Assembly (NCBI RefSeq): GCF_003730295.1
Contig: NZ_QTSZ01000053.1
Span: forward strand, 62,001-126,000
DNA length: 64,000 nucleotides
From: Ornithinibacillus gellani
GTDB taxonomy: Bacteria > Bacillota > Bacilli > Bacillales > Amphibacillaceae
Reading direction: 5' to 3'
Part shown: one piece after another, positions 17,768-26,493 of the stretch
Numbering within the stretch: position 1 is the stretch's first letter
Layout of the letters: every line of letters starts with the position of its first letter
The notes under the pieces: generated by a model
What the model was told of the DNA's origin: nothing
What the model saw: only the letters and a program-made list of their open reading frames with translations
Databases searched by the model: none
Program-made: the position numbers and the translations under genes

Positions 17768-17854
17768 CACAGATTAACTGGCTGTACCCCCCCACATCAA
17801 GAATTTTTGTTGATAACCAGAATTGTAAGTGGGGGATCAACAGCTAGTAAAGCC
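17768..17854 (+). mobile_element. Structured repeat copy 3, left end only
   Basis: TTTAT (17763-17767) precedes the left module: ACTGGCTGT pairs with ACAGCTAGT (one mismatch) and CCCCCCCAC with GTGGGGG. The right module is missing; similarity ends at AAAGCC. A truncated relic lying between the convergent nagE and cutC genes. Confidence 0.65.
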
Positions 17855-17871
17855 ATTTACAATTATGTTGT

Positions 17872-18561
17872 TTATTTTAATACCTGAATCGTTTGGTTCA
17901 TTTTTTCCTGATCGAAGCCTTGGCTAAAGTCTTTTTCCATTCGCACACCAGAACCAATATGGTATTGATTTGCACCAATTTGCTCATGAAGGGTTGCAAT
18001 ATTTTCTGGTGTTACTCCACTGCCGGGAAGAATATCAGGACCATCCATTTCTTTTGATAATTCAACTAGTTTCCTGAGGTTATTTGCTCCTTCACTAGCA
18101 GTTGGCTTACCGCCAGACGTCAGTATTCTTTTTACATGTTTTTTATATTTACATAATACTTTATATGCCTCTGTTTGAGAGCTTACCTCATCGAATGCCC
18201 GATGGAAGCTAATATCAAAGTCTGGCACGTGTTCAATTACTTTAGTTAGAAGTTCTTCATCGATTTTTCCTTCAGGTGTAATACAGCCAAAGACAATTCG
18301 ATTGCCGCCTAACTGTTTGATGACCGAAATGTCTTCTTTCATGGTAAGCCAATCTGTTTCATCATATGTAAAGCTGTAGCCATGCGGACGCACCATGATT
18401 TGTACGGGAATCGTAGCTTGCTCTAAAACCGTTTTCAACGTACCATAACTTGGGGTTAGGCCGCCTTCTTTCATAGCGCTGACCAATTCAATTCGATCAG
18501 CACCCATTTTTTCCGCTTCTAGTATATCTGCTGCTTGTTCTGCAATTACTTCTATAATCAT
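17872..18561 (-). CDS. cutC: CutC family protein
   Basis: A 229-residue TIM-barrel protein of the CutC family. MIIEVIAEQAADILEAEKMG, DRIELVSAMKEGGLTPS, VMVRPHGYSFTY and DISFHRAFDEV are family signatures. It was historically linked to copper homeostasis in Escherichia coli, but the biochemical role is unresolved. Spaced 17 nt after the P1 peptidase gene on the same strand, so probably co-transcribed with it. Confidence 0.9.
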   Translation of the reverse strand: MIIEVIAEQAADILEAEKMGADRIELVSAMKEGGLTPSYGTLKTVLEQATIPVQIMVRPHGYSFTYDETDWLTMKEDISVIKQLGGNRIVFGCITPEGKIDEELLTKVIEHVPDFDISFHRAFDEVSSQTEAYKVLCKYKKHVKRILTSGGKPTASEGANNLRKLVELSKEMDGPDILPGSGVTPENIATLHEQIGANQYHIGSGVRMEKDFSQGFDQEKMNQTIQVLK

Positions 18562-18578
18562 TTTTATCCACCGCCTAT

Positions 18579-19580
18579 TTATTTGTTTGTTGTAAAACGT
18601 GGGGCTTTTTCCACGATACGACCTTTTCTTCCTACTGTTGTTTCTGCGAATATAAGGGAATTTAAAATGGCCTCTTCGGTTACTTCTGCGCCTGCTTGAA
18701 AAATACCACCCATTAACTCACCATCATCGCGTACATAAGTGAATGTATCCACTTGCTTCTTTGCGGTATGGGGAATTGTTTGGGCAGTCGAGAAGGCAAT
18801 TGCGATATCGCCGCTACCATTTGCCATATAGCTTCCGGTTCTTCCTAGGCCAGCAGCACAACGTTTGGCAAGCCTTTTGAGCTGACGGTCATATAAAGGT
18901 GCATCTGTAGCGATAACCATCATGATGGAACCATCAGGTGTCGATTGGTCCTGTTCATCCCAATTTGCAAAGCGTGCATCCTTTCGCTTGCCAAAATTAC
19001 TTAAAACGAGACAGCCAACGGTATAGTTTGCTTCCCCGCTGGTAATTATTCTGGAACTGGAGCCAATCCCACCCTTATAACCAAAACAGACCATCCCTTT
19101 ACCAGCACCAACTGCACCTTGTTCAACAGGTGATGTGGTTGCCTGTTCAATGGCTTGAAGCGCATGTTCCGGCTGAACGGCTTGAATACGGATGGAGTTG
19201 AGATGACTATCATTGCATTCACCAACAACAATATTTAATGAACTCGTTGTATCACCAATATCTTCATTTTGATCCAACATATAGGTGAGCGTTCCCTGCA
19301 GTACTGCGGCAACTCCAAACGTATTGGTAAGCATGATAGGGGACTCAATTACACCTAGCTCATCCACCTGGATTAGGCCGCAAGTCTTGCCAAAGCCGTT
19401 AATCACATGGGAAGCTGCTGGAACCTTTTCCTGAAACAAATTCCCACCATGTGGCAGAATAGCAGTTACTCCTGTACAGATTACATCGGTTTCGTTCAGT
19501 TTTTTATATAAGGTGGTATGTCCAACCTTAACACCGGAAACATCTGTTATACTGTTGAACCTTCCTTTGGAAAGCTTCAT
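18579..19580 (-). CDS. P1 (S58) family aminopeptidase, DmpA-like
   Basis: A 333-residue member of the self-processing P1 peptidase family (DmpA, beta-aminopeptidases). GKGMVCFGYKGGIGSSSRII contains the Gly-Ser cleavage site that frees the N-terminal nucleophile; ITDVSGVKVGHTTL and VNTFG-like TNTFGVAAVLQG are other signatures. Substrate, whether D-amino-acid amides, beta-peptides or others, cannot be predicted. The ATG at 19580 has GGAGG 7 nt before it. First gene of a two-gene unit with cutC. Confidence 0.85.
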   Translation of the reverse strand: MKLSKGRFNSITDVSGVKVGHTTLYKKLNETDVICTGVTAILPHGGNLFQEKVPAASHVINGFGKTCGLIQVDELGVIESPIMLTNTFGVAAVLQGTLTYMLDQNEDIGDTTSSLNIVVGECNDSHLNSIRIQAVQPEHALQAIEQATTSPVEQGAVGAGKGMVCFGYKGGIGSSSRIITSGEANYTVGCLVLSNFGKRKDARFANWDEQDQSTPDGSIMMVIATDAPLYDRQLKRLAKRCAAGLGRTGSYMANGSGDIAIAFSTAQTIPHTAKKQVDTFTYVRDDGELMGGIFQAGAEVTEEAILNSLIFAETTVGRKGRIVEKAPRFTTNK

Positions 19581-19745
19581 TGGCAGGCCTCCCTTATCGA
19601 ATAGTACTTATACCTAAATTTTAATATAAATATAGTTTCCGTGCCACCTTCCTGTCATAGATGAATTGGTAAACAGATTTTGCCGATTTTTCTCATGAGT
19701 AAGGTATGATGGACATATCATAATTTTAACGAGGTGGAGAAATAG

Positions 19746-20393
19746 ATGTCTTCCTTGTGGGTGTTAACGACGATTGGTATTTTGGTCATTAGCTTTTTAA
19801 CTGGATTTCTTTTCTTTTATGCGAATAGCCCGCTGGATAAAGAAAGAAAAAAGCAGCATATGGATGAAGGATTATCCATGCTGATTAATGTGGTTTTATT
19901 TATTTGGCTAGGGAAAATCGTGTTAAACCTACCAACTTTTTTACAGGATCCACTTGCGATTCTTGCTTACCCGAGTGATGCCGCATCTTTATATTTTGCT
20001 ATTTTATTTGGTAGTATAACAGCCATTATAAAAATTGCGCGTGGCAAGCATACTGTCGATGTGTATTTATTTTCATTTGTTACCATATGTATTACCGCTT
20101 CTTTTACATATGAGTTCATTCAAATCGTATGGAATCAATCCTCCTTCTCTTGGGAGTATCTCGGACTATTGGTGTTGTTACTGTTAGCGATTGTACTGCT
20201 GCAAGGAAAGTTATCGAATGAATTGCTTGGAGCGATGGTCTTATTGATTTGGAGTATTGGTCAATTAGGACTAGCTTTTTATTTACCTTTTACAACGATA
20301 TTTGGTTATATGCTGTCGCCGTGGTTTTTGATCATGATGGTTGTTGTTAGTTCTGGGCTAATTCTTTTTTATTTGAAGGAAAGAAACGTATAA
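19746..20393 (+). CDS. Polytopic membrane protein of unknown function
   Basis: A 215-residue protein with about seven hydrophobic segments and short polar loops; no motif that I recognise. GAGGTGGAG lies 6 nt before the ATG. It is followed after 39 nt by a membrane-anchored thioredoxin-like protein, so it may take part in extracytoplasmic redox work, for example as a partner of the redoxin. This is a guess from adjacency only. Confidence 0.6.
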   Translation: MSSLWVLTTIGILVISFLTGFLFFYANSPLDKERKKQHMDEGLSMLINVVLFIWLGKIVLNLPTFLQDPLAILAYPSDAASLYFAILFGSITAIIKIARGKHTVDVYLFSFVTICITASFTYEFIQIVWNQSSFSWEYLGLLVLLLLAIVLLQGKLSNELLGAMVLLIWSIGQLGLAFYLPFTTIFGYMLSPWFLIMMVVVSSGLILFYLKERNV

Positions 20394-20432
20394 TGGTTTT
20401 GTATCATAGCATGCAGAGGAGAATACATACAA

Positions 20433-20993
20433 ATGAAAAAAGGAATTTTCATTGTCATCATTGTTGGCATGTTTGCCTATGCAATTTATAACTTTATAAG
20501 CAATAAGGATGCCAATCAATCATTGGACAATCAAGCGGCAGTAGATGATGGCGAGGAAGAGGTTGCCATGATCGGCTTGGAAAAAGGCAAGAAGGCGCCT
20601 GATTTCGAATTGGAGTCACTTGATGGTGAAACGGTGAAGCTATCCGATTATCAAGGTGAACGTGTCATGGTGAATTTTTGGGCAACCTGGTGTGGACCAT
20701 GCCGTGCTGAAATACCTGATTTACAGAAGTTTCATGAGGATACAGACATCGTTATCTTGGGTGTAAACTTGACGGACTCTGAGACCAACCCAAGCAGTAT
20801 ACCTACATTTCTAGATAACTTTGGTGTCACCTTTCCAATACTTTTGGACAAAGAGAATCTTGCGGCTTCAATTTATCAAATACAGCCAATACCTACATCA
20901 TACATGATTGATTCAGAAGGTATTATCACGTATAAGGCATTGGGCGCAATTAATTATGAAAAAATGATACAGGAATACGAAAAGATGAAATAG
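20433..20993 (+). CDS. Membrane-anchored thiol-disulfide oxidoreductase (ResA/TlpA-like)
   Basis: A 186-residue redoxin. The N-terminal hydrophobic helix (residues 4-20) anchors or exports it, followed by an acidic linker and a TlpA-like thioredoxin domain from about residue 55. The active site is NFWATWCGPCRAEIPDL, and the cis-proline loop is IQPIPTSYMID. Such proteins reduce disulfides outside the membrane, as in cytochrome c maturation or spore development. GAGGAG precedes the ATG. No ccdA or resB gene is present nearby, so the partner is unknown. Confidence 0.85.
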   Translation: MKKGIFIVIIVGMFAYAIYNFISNKDANQSLDNQAAVDDGEEEVAMIGLEKGKKAPDFELESLDGETVKLSDYQGERVMVNFWATWCGPCRAEIPDLQKFHEDTDIVILGVNLTDSETNPSSIPTFLDNFGVTFPILLDKENLAASIYQIQPIPTSYMIDSEGIITYKALGAINYEKMIQEYEKMK

Positions 20994-21041
20994 AATCTAT
21001 TTAATTATTCTGGCTGTTCATGTTGAACCTCATCTGGATCC

Positions 21042-21414
21042 GAATCGTTTAAAAAATTGTTCTGGAACGCTGAAAACTAAACGATAGATGCTGAATCGTT
21101 TAAAAAATAGTTCTGGAACGCTGAAAACTAAACGATAGATGCTGAATCGTTAAAAAATTTGATCTGGAACGCTGAAAACTAAATGATAGATGCTGAATCG
21201 TTAAAAAAATGGATGCTGGATGGCTGAAAACTAAACGATAGAAGCCGAATCGTTTAAAAAATTGTTCTGGATGGCTGAAAACTAAACGATAGAAGCCGAA
21301 TCGTCAAAAAATCTGTTCTGGAAGGCTGAAAACTAAACGATAGATGCCGAACCGTTAAAAAATTTGATCTGGAGCGCTGAAAACTAAACGATAGCGCTGG
21401 AATCGTCAAAAACT
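21042..21414. repeat. Tandem array, 51-nt period, seven units and a partial
   Basis: Seven near-identical units, one of 52 nt, begin GAATCGTTTAAAAAATT and end AACTAAACGATAGATGCT. Each carries ATCGTTTA and its inverted partner TAAACGAT about 24 nt apart, so every unit can form a hairpin. Differences concentrate in the loop (TTCTGGAACG, GATCTGGAACG, GTTCTGGATGG). There is no long open frame. It lies just after the redoxin gene. Confidence 0.9.
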
Positions 21415-21453
21415 CAGCAGCACGCTTTCATGAATTTAATCGAAACAATTTGA

Positions 21454-21480
21454 AATCCCTGTGTAGCAAGCAGGGGTTTT
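21454..21480 (+). terminator. Possible terminator after the tandem array
   Basis: AATCCCTG and CAGGGGTT form a short stem followed by TTT. Weak, but the only candidate terminator for the redoxin transcript, which would then include the 51-nt array. Confidence 0.5.
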
Positions 21481-21597
21481 AAGTTTGCGTAGATTTCTTT
21501 CACCAACTTGAAGTTGATAGGGAAAACGATGGAAAAATGCTTGATGCTAGGATAAAATGAAGAGTGGGCATAATTATTAAGGGTTGGAGGAAAGAAA

Positions 21598-21792
21598 ATG
21601 AAATTTCTAGGCTATCAGGTGCTGGCCATTGGGATTATATGGGCTGGTATGGCATTCTTTTTCAGCAAAATGGATGGTGCTGGGAAAATTATTTTTTATG
21701 TTGTGACATCTTGGCTGCTTTTTTTAATTGTTTTGTTGCTAAAGCAATTGGTGACGAAAAGACAATTTGGACCGGATGAGCCGAAAAAATAA
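21598..21792 (+). CDS. Small two-span membrane protein
   Basis: 64 residues with two hydrophobic helices (about 4-22 and 28-48) and a charged tail ending GPDEPKK. TTGGAGG lies 7 nt before the ATG, which strongly supports translation. It precedes the ABC-F gene by 42 nt and may share its transcript. No family recognised; resembles short hypothetical proteins common in Bacillaceae. Confidence 0.65.
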   Translation: MKFLGYQVLAIGIIWAGMAFFFSKMDGAGKIIFYVVTSWLLFLIVLLLKQLVTKRQFGPDEPKK

Positions 21793-21834
21793 GCAGTTTG
21801 ATATATACGTAATTGGAAATGAGGCAGGGTCACT

Positions 21835-23718
21835 ATGTTAACAGTGGAAAATATAACAAAATCCTATGGAGATAAGGTGCTGTTTCGCTCCATATCCTGT
21901 ACGATATCTGGTCGGGAACGTATTGGGTTGATTGGAGTAAATGGTACTGGGAAGTCGAGCTTTCTAAAGGCCATTGCAGGAATAGAGAAGCCAGAGGAAG
22001 GATCTATTCACCACCCGAAAGATTTTCGTATTGAATATTTGGCACAGGATGCTGCGCTGGATCCTGCCCTTCGTGTTATTGAGCAAATTTACTATGGAGA
22101 TTCAGATATCATGCGCGCCATGCGAAATTATGAAGAGGCGCTTTTAAACATACAGACAGATGGTGACAATCCTGCGGCACTGGAGCAATTGATGCGTATG
22201 CAGCAGGAGATGGATGTATTGGATGCCTGGGACGCTAATACAGCTGCGAAAACCGTATTGACCAAGCTTGGTATTACACAATTCAATCAATATATTCATG
22301 AGTTGTCTGGCGGACAGAAGAAGCGCGTAGCTATTGCTAAAGCATTGATTCAGCCGGCAGATTTATTGATTTTGGATGAGCCAACCAACCATTTAGATAA
22401 TGAGACTGTTGGCTGGCTGGAAAAATACCTCGTTAGCTACAAGGGTGCACTTTTACTTGTAACCCATGACCGATATTTTCTTAATCGGGTAACCAATCGA
22501 ATTTATGAGCTGGATCAGGGGGAGCTCTTTACCTATGAAGGAAATTACGAACTGTTTTTGGAAAAAAAAGCGGAACGAGAGGCACTTGAAGTTAGTAGTC
22601 AGCAAAAGCATGCGAATACGCTGAGACAGGAGCTCGCTTGGCTGAAACGTGGGGCAAGAGCACGCTCTACGAAACAAAAAGCTCGTATTGAACGGATACA
22701 GGATATGCAGGAGCGTACTTTCCATACAAAACAGGAACAGGCTGCATTTCAAACGGGGTCCAAACGCTTAGGTAAAGACGTCATACAACTGGAATCGATT
22801 TCGATGTCCTTCGGAGAAAAAGAATTGATTCGTGATTTTAGTGAACTCATTATACCTGGTGACCGAATTGGTATTATTGGTCCAAATGGATCTGGAAAAA
22901 CCACCCTGTTGAACATCATGGCCGGACGTACAACACCTGATCAAGGAGAGCGAAAGGTTGGCGAAACCGTACAAATCGGTTATTATACTCAAGGTGAAGC
23001 AGAATTAGACGGAGAACTGCGCATCATCGATTATATCAAAGAAACGGCAGAGGTTATTCATACCGCAGATGGGGATGTGATCACTGCGGAGCAAATGTTG
23101 GAGCGCTTTCTTTTCTCACGTGCGCAGCAATGGACGTATATTCGGCGTCTGTCTGGTGGCGAAAAACGGCGCTTATATTTATTAAAAGTGCTCATGACCG
23201 CACCCAACGTATTATTTCTGGATGAGCCGACAAATGATTTAGATACACAGACCTTGGGTATCTTGGAAGCATATTTATTACACTTTCCAGGTGTGGTGAT
23301 TACGGTATCACATGATCGTTATTTTTTAGATCGGATTGCTGAGCGGTTACTCATATTCAACGGATCTGGTACTATTGGTCGCTATCTTGGAAGCTATAGT
23401 GAATATATTGAACAGCAGGAACATGCAGTCGAACCAGTCCATACGATGAAAGAAAAACGGTCTGCCATGGAACAACCAAAGCAGAAGAAAAAATTATCCT
23501 ATCAGGAAAAAAGAGAATGGGAATCAATTGAAGACGAGATTATGTTGTTGGAGGAGCAAGTGGAACAGCTGCAAGTAGCGATAGCAAACGCAGGTAGTGA
23601 TGCAGAAAAAGTCCAACAACTTTATGCGGAACAGCAGCAGGTTGAGGAACAATTGGAGGCAAAAATGGAACGCTGGGAAGAGCTTTCCTTGCTTGTTGAA
23701 TCACTTGAAAATAGCTAA
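21835..23718 (+). CDS. yfmR: ABC-F translation factor (YfmR/Uup-like)
   Basis: A 627-residue soluble protein with two ATP-binding cassettes and no membrane domain. First cassette: GVNGTGKSSFL, LSGGQKKRVAIAKAL, LLILDEPTNHLD. Second: GPNGSGKTTLLN, LSGGEKRRLYLLKVL, LFLDEPTNDLD. The linker between cassettes is charged, and the C terminus (from about residue 530) is a coiled coil rich in Glu and Gln, typical of the Uup/YfmR branch. B. subtilis YfmR helps ribosomes stalled during peptide-bond formation. ABC-F proteins that give antibiotic resistance usually lack this C-terminal domain, so a housekeeping role is likelier. Confidence 0.85.
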   Translation: MLTVENITKSYGDKVLFRSISCTISGRERIGLIGVNGTGKSSFLKAIAGIEKPEEGSIHHPKDFRIEYLAQDAALDPALRVIEQIYYGDSDIMRAMRNYEEALLNIQTDGDNPAALEQLMRMQQEMDVLDAWDANTAAKTVLTKLGITQFNQYIHELSGGQKKRVAIAKALIQPADLLILDEPTNHLDNETVGWLEKYLVSYKGALLLVTHDRYFLNRVTNRIYELDQGELFTYEGNYELFLEKKAEREALEVSSQQKHANTLRQELAWLKRGARARSTKQKARIERIQDMQERTFHTKQEQAAFQTGSKRLGKDVIQLESISMSFGEKELIRDFSELIIPGDRIGIIGPNGSGKTTLLNIMAGRTTPDQGERKVGETVQIGYYTQGEAELDGELRIIDYIKETAEVIHTADGDVITAEQMLERFLFSRAQQWTYIRRLSGGEKRRLYLLKVLMTAPNVLFLDEPTNDLDTQTLGILEAYLLHFPGVVITVSHDRYFLDRIAERLLIFNGSGTIGRYLGSYSEYIEQQEHAVEPVHTMKEKRSAMEQPKQKKKLSYQEKREWESIEDEIMLLEEQVEQLQVAIANAGSDAEKVQQLYAEQQQVEEQLEAKMERWEELSLLVESLENS

Positions 23719-23733
23719 AGAATAGATGATCGT

Positions 23734-23768
23734 GCTGCATGTAATCCATGGAACATGCAGCATTTATT
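23734..23768 (+). terminator. Hairpin after yfmR
   Basis: GCTGCATGT and ACATGCAGC form a 9-bp stem followed by ATTTATT, an imperfect T tract. Confidence 0.6.
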
Positions 23769-23850
23769 ATGGTTAAATATGTGAATAATAGCACAGGCAG
23801 AGAAAGTTAGCTTTGCCGTGCGCTATGCAACTCGGGAGTTGACTGAAAAC

Positions 23851-24795
23851 ATGAAGGAAATATTAACTAGAAAATGGATTGTGATTAGCATTGCCGTTTT
23901 TTGTTCAATTTTATGGGGAAGTGCTTTTCCTGTTTTAAAGGTGAGCTATACGGAAATGCAAATGGCTGCTGAAGATACAATTGCCAAAATTGTCTTTGCT
24001 GGCATACGTTTTTTAATGGCTGGACTTTTGTTGTTACTTGGCTTGCTTTTTACCCAAAGAAAAGCATTAAAGGTCACGAGGCGACAGCTCGGATTTTTAG
24101 TTATTTTCGGTATTGTACAAACGGCATTACAGTATTTCTTTTTTTATAATGGACTTGCGAATACTTCCGGTATGCAGGGGGCTATTCTAGTCTCAAGCGG
24201 AACTTTTTTTACGGTTATCTTAGCGCACTTCTTTTATAAAAATGATCGTATGAATAAAGCAAAAACAATCGGACTTATCGCCGGGTTCGCGGGGATTGTT
24301 GTGGCCAATTGGGGACAGTCCTTTCAATTTAGTTTTCAATTTAATGGAGAAGGGTATATGATTTTGGCGGCATTAACTGGTGCAATTGGAACAATCATGG
24401 CTAAAGAAATGGCAGTTGGCATTCATCCTTTTGCATTGACCGGCTGGCAGCTAACCATTGGTGCGTCCATCATGCTTGCAATTGGTTTGCCGCAAATGCA
24501 GGAAAATGCCATGGTGTTTACACCGCTTGGTTGGGGACTCTTAATCTACTCTGCTTTGCTATCAGCGGTCGCATTTGCACTTTGGTATTCGATTTTGAAA
24601 TACAATAAAGCGGGCGAAATAAGTATTTATAAATTTATCACACCTGTTTCAGGTGCGGTGCTATCTGCGATGTTTATTGCGGACGAGCATTTCAATGGCC
24701 TAATTTTAGCAGCATTAGGTCTTGTGGCAGTAGGCATCATTGCGATTAATTATAAAGTGCCGACAAAGCGCAACATACAAGCAAATCTTAAGTGA
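23851..24795 (+). CDS. EamA/DMT-family transporter
   Basis: About 314 residues with ten hydrophobic helices in two EamA repeats; ILWGSAFPVLKVSY near the start and TPVSGAVLSAMF near the end are the usual signatures. Members export amino acids or other small metabolites; the substrate is unknown. I prefer the ATG at 23851, preceded loosely by CGGGAG (12 nt), over a GTG at 23818 with no ribosome binding site; the start remains uncertain. Single gene. Confidence 0.8.
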   Translation: MKEILTRKWIVISIAVFCSILWGSAFPVLKVSYTEMQMAAEDTIAKIVFAGIRFLMAGLLLLLGLLFTQRKALKVTRRQLGFLVIFGIVQTALQYFFFYNGLANTSGMQGAILVSSGTFFTVILAHFFYKNDRMNKAKTIGLIAGFAGIVVANWGQSFQFSFQFNGEGYMILAALTGAIGTIMAKEMAVGIHPFALTGWQLTIGASIMLAIGLPQMQENAMVFTPLGWGLLIYSALLSAVAFALWYSILKYNKAGEISIYKFITPVSGAVLSAMFIADEHFNGLILAALGLVAVGIIAINYKVPTKRNIQANLK

Positions 24796-24909
24796 TTACT
24801 GCAAAAAGGGATAGAAAACATGTGTATTCCAATACTAATAAACAACTATCCATGATAATCAAATCAACTTGTGAAAACATGAATCCATTGGGAAGGTGGC
24901 AACCTAAAT

Positions 24910-25596
24910 ATGCTAGGAATTGAATTTACTTCGGAAGCGTTAATCGCTTTATTAAAAATTATAGCTATTGATATCGTACTATCTGGTGACAATGCAGTCG
25001 TTATCGCAATGGCAACAAAGGGACTGCCAAAAGAGCAGCAAAACAAAGCGATATTTATTGGAACAGGCGGCGCGGTTATTCTTCGGATATTGTTTGCGGT
25101 TGTGATTGTATACTTATTGAAAATTCCATTCGTCCATTTAATTGGTGGTTTATTATTATTATGGATTGCTTACAATGTGCTAGTGGAAGACAAGCAGGAA
25201 AAAGAAGTACAAGCTGCGGGAAGCTTGATGAAAGCAGTAGGAACCATTGTTGTCGCTGATGCGATTATGAGCTTGGATAATGTGGTTGCAATAGCTGGCG
25301 CTGCATCGGGGCATATTAGTATGATTGCAATTGGAGTTGCTGTTAGTATTCCAATTATGATATTTGGGTCAAAATTAATTGTCCGTATGCTTGATCGTTA
25401 TGCTTGGATAGCCTATATAGGTGCTGGTATTTTGGCCTGGACTGCGGGGGAAATGATTACTGGGGACCAGTTCATGGTTGATTTATTCCATTTTCGTAAT
25501 GGTCCTGTCGAATATGTGTTTATTGGATTATTAACATTCGCTGTTCTTTTCATCGGCTATATGAAAAATAAAGCGAATGTGCAAGTAAAGAATTAA
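24910..25596 (+). CDS. yjbE: TerC-family integral membrane protein (YjbE-like)
   Basis: A 228-residue TerC-family protein with seven membrane segments. Acidic residues within helices, in DIVLSGDNAVVIAMA and VADAIMSLDNVVAIAGAA, are the family's metal-site signatures. Several Bacillus TerC proteins, including YjbE, take part in manganese export or metal loading of secreted enzymes. I looked for a yybP-ykoY manganese riboswitch in 24796-24909 and did not find one. Short C-terminal tail, normal length. Confidence 0.85.
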   Translation: MLGIEFTSEALIALLKIIAIDIVLSGDNAVVIAMATKGLPKEQQNKAIFIGTGGAVILRILFAVVIVYLLKIPFVHLIGGLLLLWIAYNVLVEDKQEKEVQAAGSLMKAVGTIVVADAIMSLDNVVAIAGAASGHISMIAIGVAVSIPIMIFGSKLIVRMLDRYAWIAYIGAGILAWTAGEMITGDQFMVDLFHFRNGPVEYVFIGLLTFAVLFIGYMKNKANVQVKN

Positions 25597-25611
25597 ATTC
25601 ATCTGATGTAG

Positions 25612-25655
25612 GAAAGATAAGACTGTCGAATGGTTTCGATGTGCTTATCTTTTTT
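25612..25655 (+). terminator. Terminator after yjbE
   Basis: AAAGATAAG and CTTATCTTT flank a 25-nt loop and are followed by T residues. Confidence 0.75.
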
Positions 25656-25756
25656 TATAAAAAATGTTCATAAGGATTATCTTTCATGTTTATCGAAAGT
25701 ATCAAATTGGGAATAGCATAGGTATATGAAATGTACGGAAATGGAGGCAGATTGGA

Positions 25757-26428
25757 TTGAAATTATATCAGGCGCGAAAGGGACAGTTTGTGTTTTATAA
25801 AAATGAATTGCATAAGGTATATGCTGTCAAACCGATGTTTAAGAACTCGATTCATTTATATCGGTTAAAGGATATGCAACAAATTTTAACGAAGGCAAGC
25901 GAAATTGAGCTGCATCGCCCGGCACATCAGGATACATTTATTTTTTACGGGAAACGTTATACTTTAGATCAAAGTAGACGTCCAGAAGTAGGAGATTATA
26001 TTTTAATTACAAAACCTGCACCAGAGTTTCTGGATCATTACTCCTTAAATGAAATCGAAAAGGTACAACGAGTGGAAAATGGAAATGTGGTTACGACAAA
26101 GGATAATGGTGTAAAGCATCATGAATATGTCGTAATGGTGCCGGGAAGGCAAGAAGGAAGCAGGGAAATTGCCTATTATGATAAATCGCTCGTGCCGGAA
26201 GAACAACAAATTCAAGATGAATCCATTTCCTATTTAACAGATAGTGATAATGATATGAAGCCGATGGTTGGTGACATCTACATTGATATAGATGCACATG
26301 TGAAGGCAATGATTGTTGCCATGACCCAAGATGAAGTGATATTTGGTCATGGAAAGCAGGTTCATATTGCAGAGCTTCTGAATGAGGATGCGTTTGAACT
26401 CGTTTATCGTGTCGAGGAAAATATATAA
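25757..26428 (+). CDS. Conserved hypothetical protein
   Basis: A 223-residue soluble protein, rich in His, Tyr and acidic residues, without signal peptide or membrane helix. No catalytic motif recognised. TTG start at 25757 with GGAGG 9 nt upstream; there is no ATG close by. The two halves show some similarity of pattern (VGDYILITKP and VGDIYIDIDAH), which might reflect a duplicated beta-rich fold; this is speculative. Single gene ending at a bidirectional terminator. Confidence 0.6.
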   Translation: MKLYQARKGQFVFYKNELHKVYAVKPMFKNSIHLYRLKDMQQILTKASEIELHRPAHQDTFIFYGKRYTLDQSRRPEVGDYILITKPAPEFLDHYSLNEIEKVQRVENGNVVTTKDNGVKHHEYVVMVPGRQEGSREIAYYDKSLVPEEQQIQDESISYLTDSDNDMKPMVGDIYIDIDAHVKAMIVAMTQDEVIFGHGKQVHIAELLNEDAFELVYRVEENI

Positions 26429-26440
26429 TATAAAAATAAA

Positions 26441-26487
26441 TGCTGCCCATCAGACCTGAGACAGGTTTTAAAGGGCAGCATCTTTTT
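26441..26487. terminator. Bidirectional terminator
   Basis: TGCTGCCC and GGGCAGCA form the stem; TCTTTTT follows on the plus strand and A-rich sequence precedes it, so it can serve both convergent genes. Confidence 0.85.
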
Positions 26488-26493
26488 GTTTAT

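Noticed and set aside
21564-21779. Open frame of 71 codons overlapping the small two-span protein
   Set aside because: The alternative frame from 21598 has a strong ribosome binding site and clear membrane helices; this one has neither.
24796-24909. Manganese (yybP-ykoY) riboswitch before the TerC-family gene
   Set aside because: The expected conserved stems and loops are not present in this 114-nt gap.
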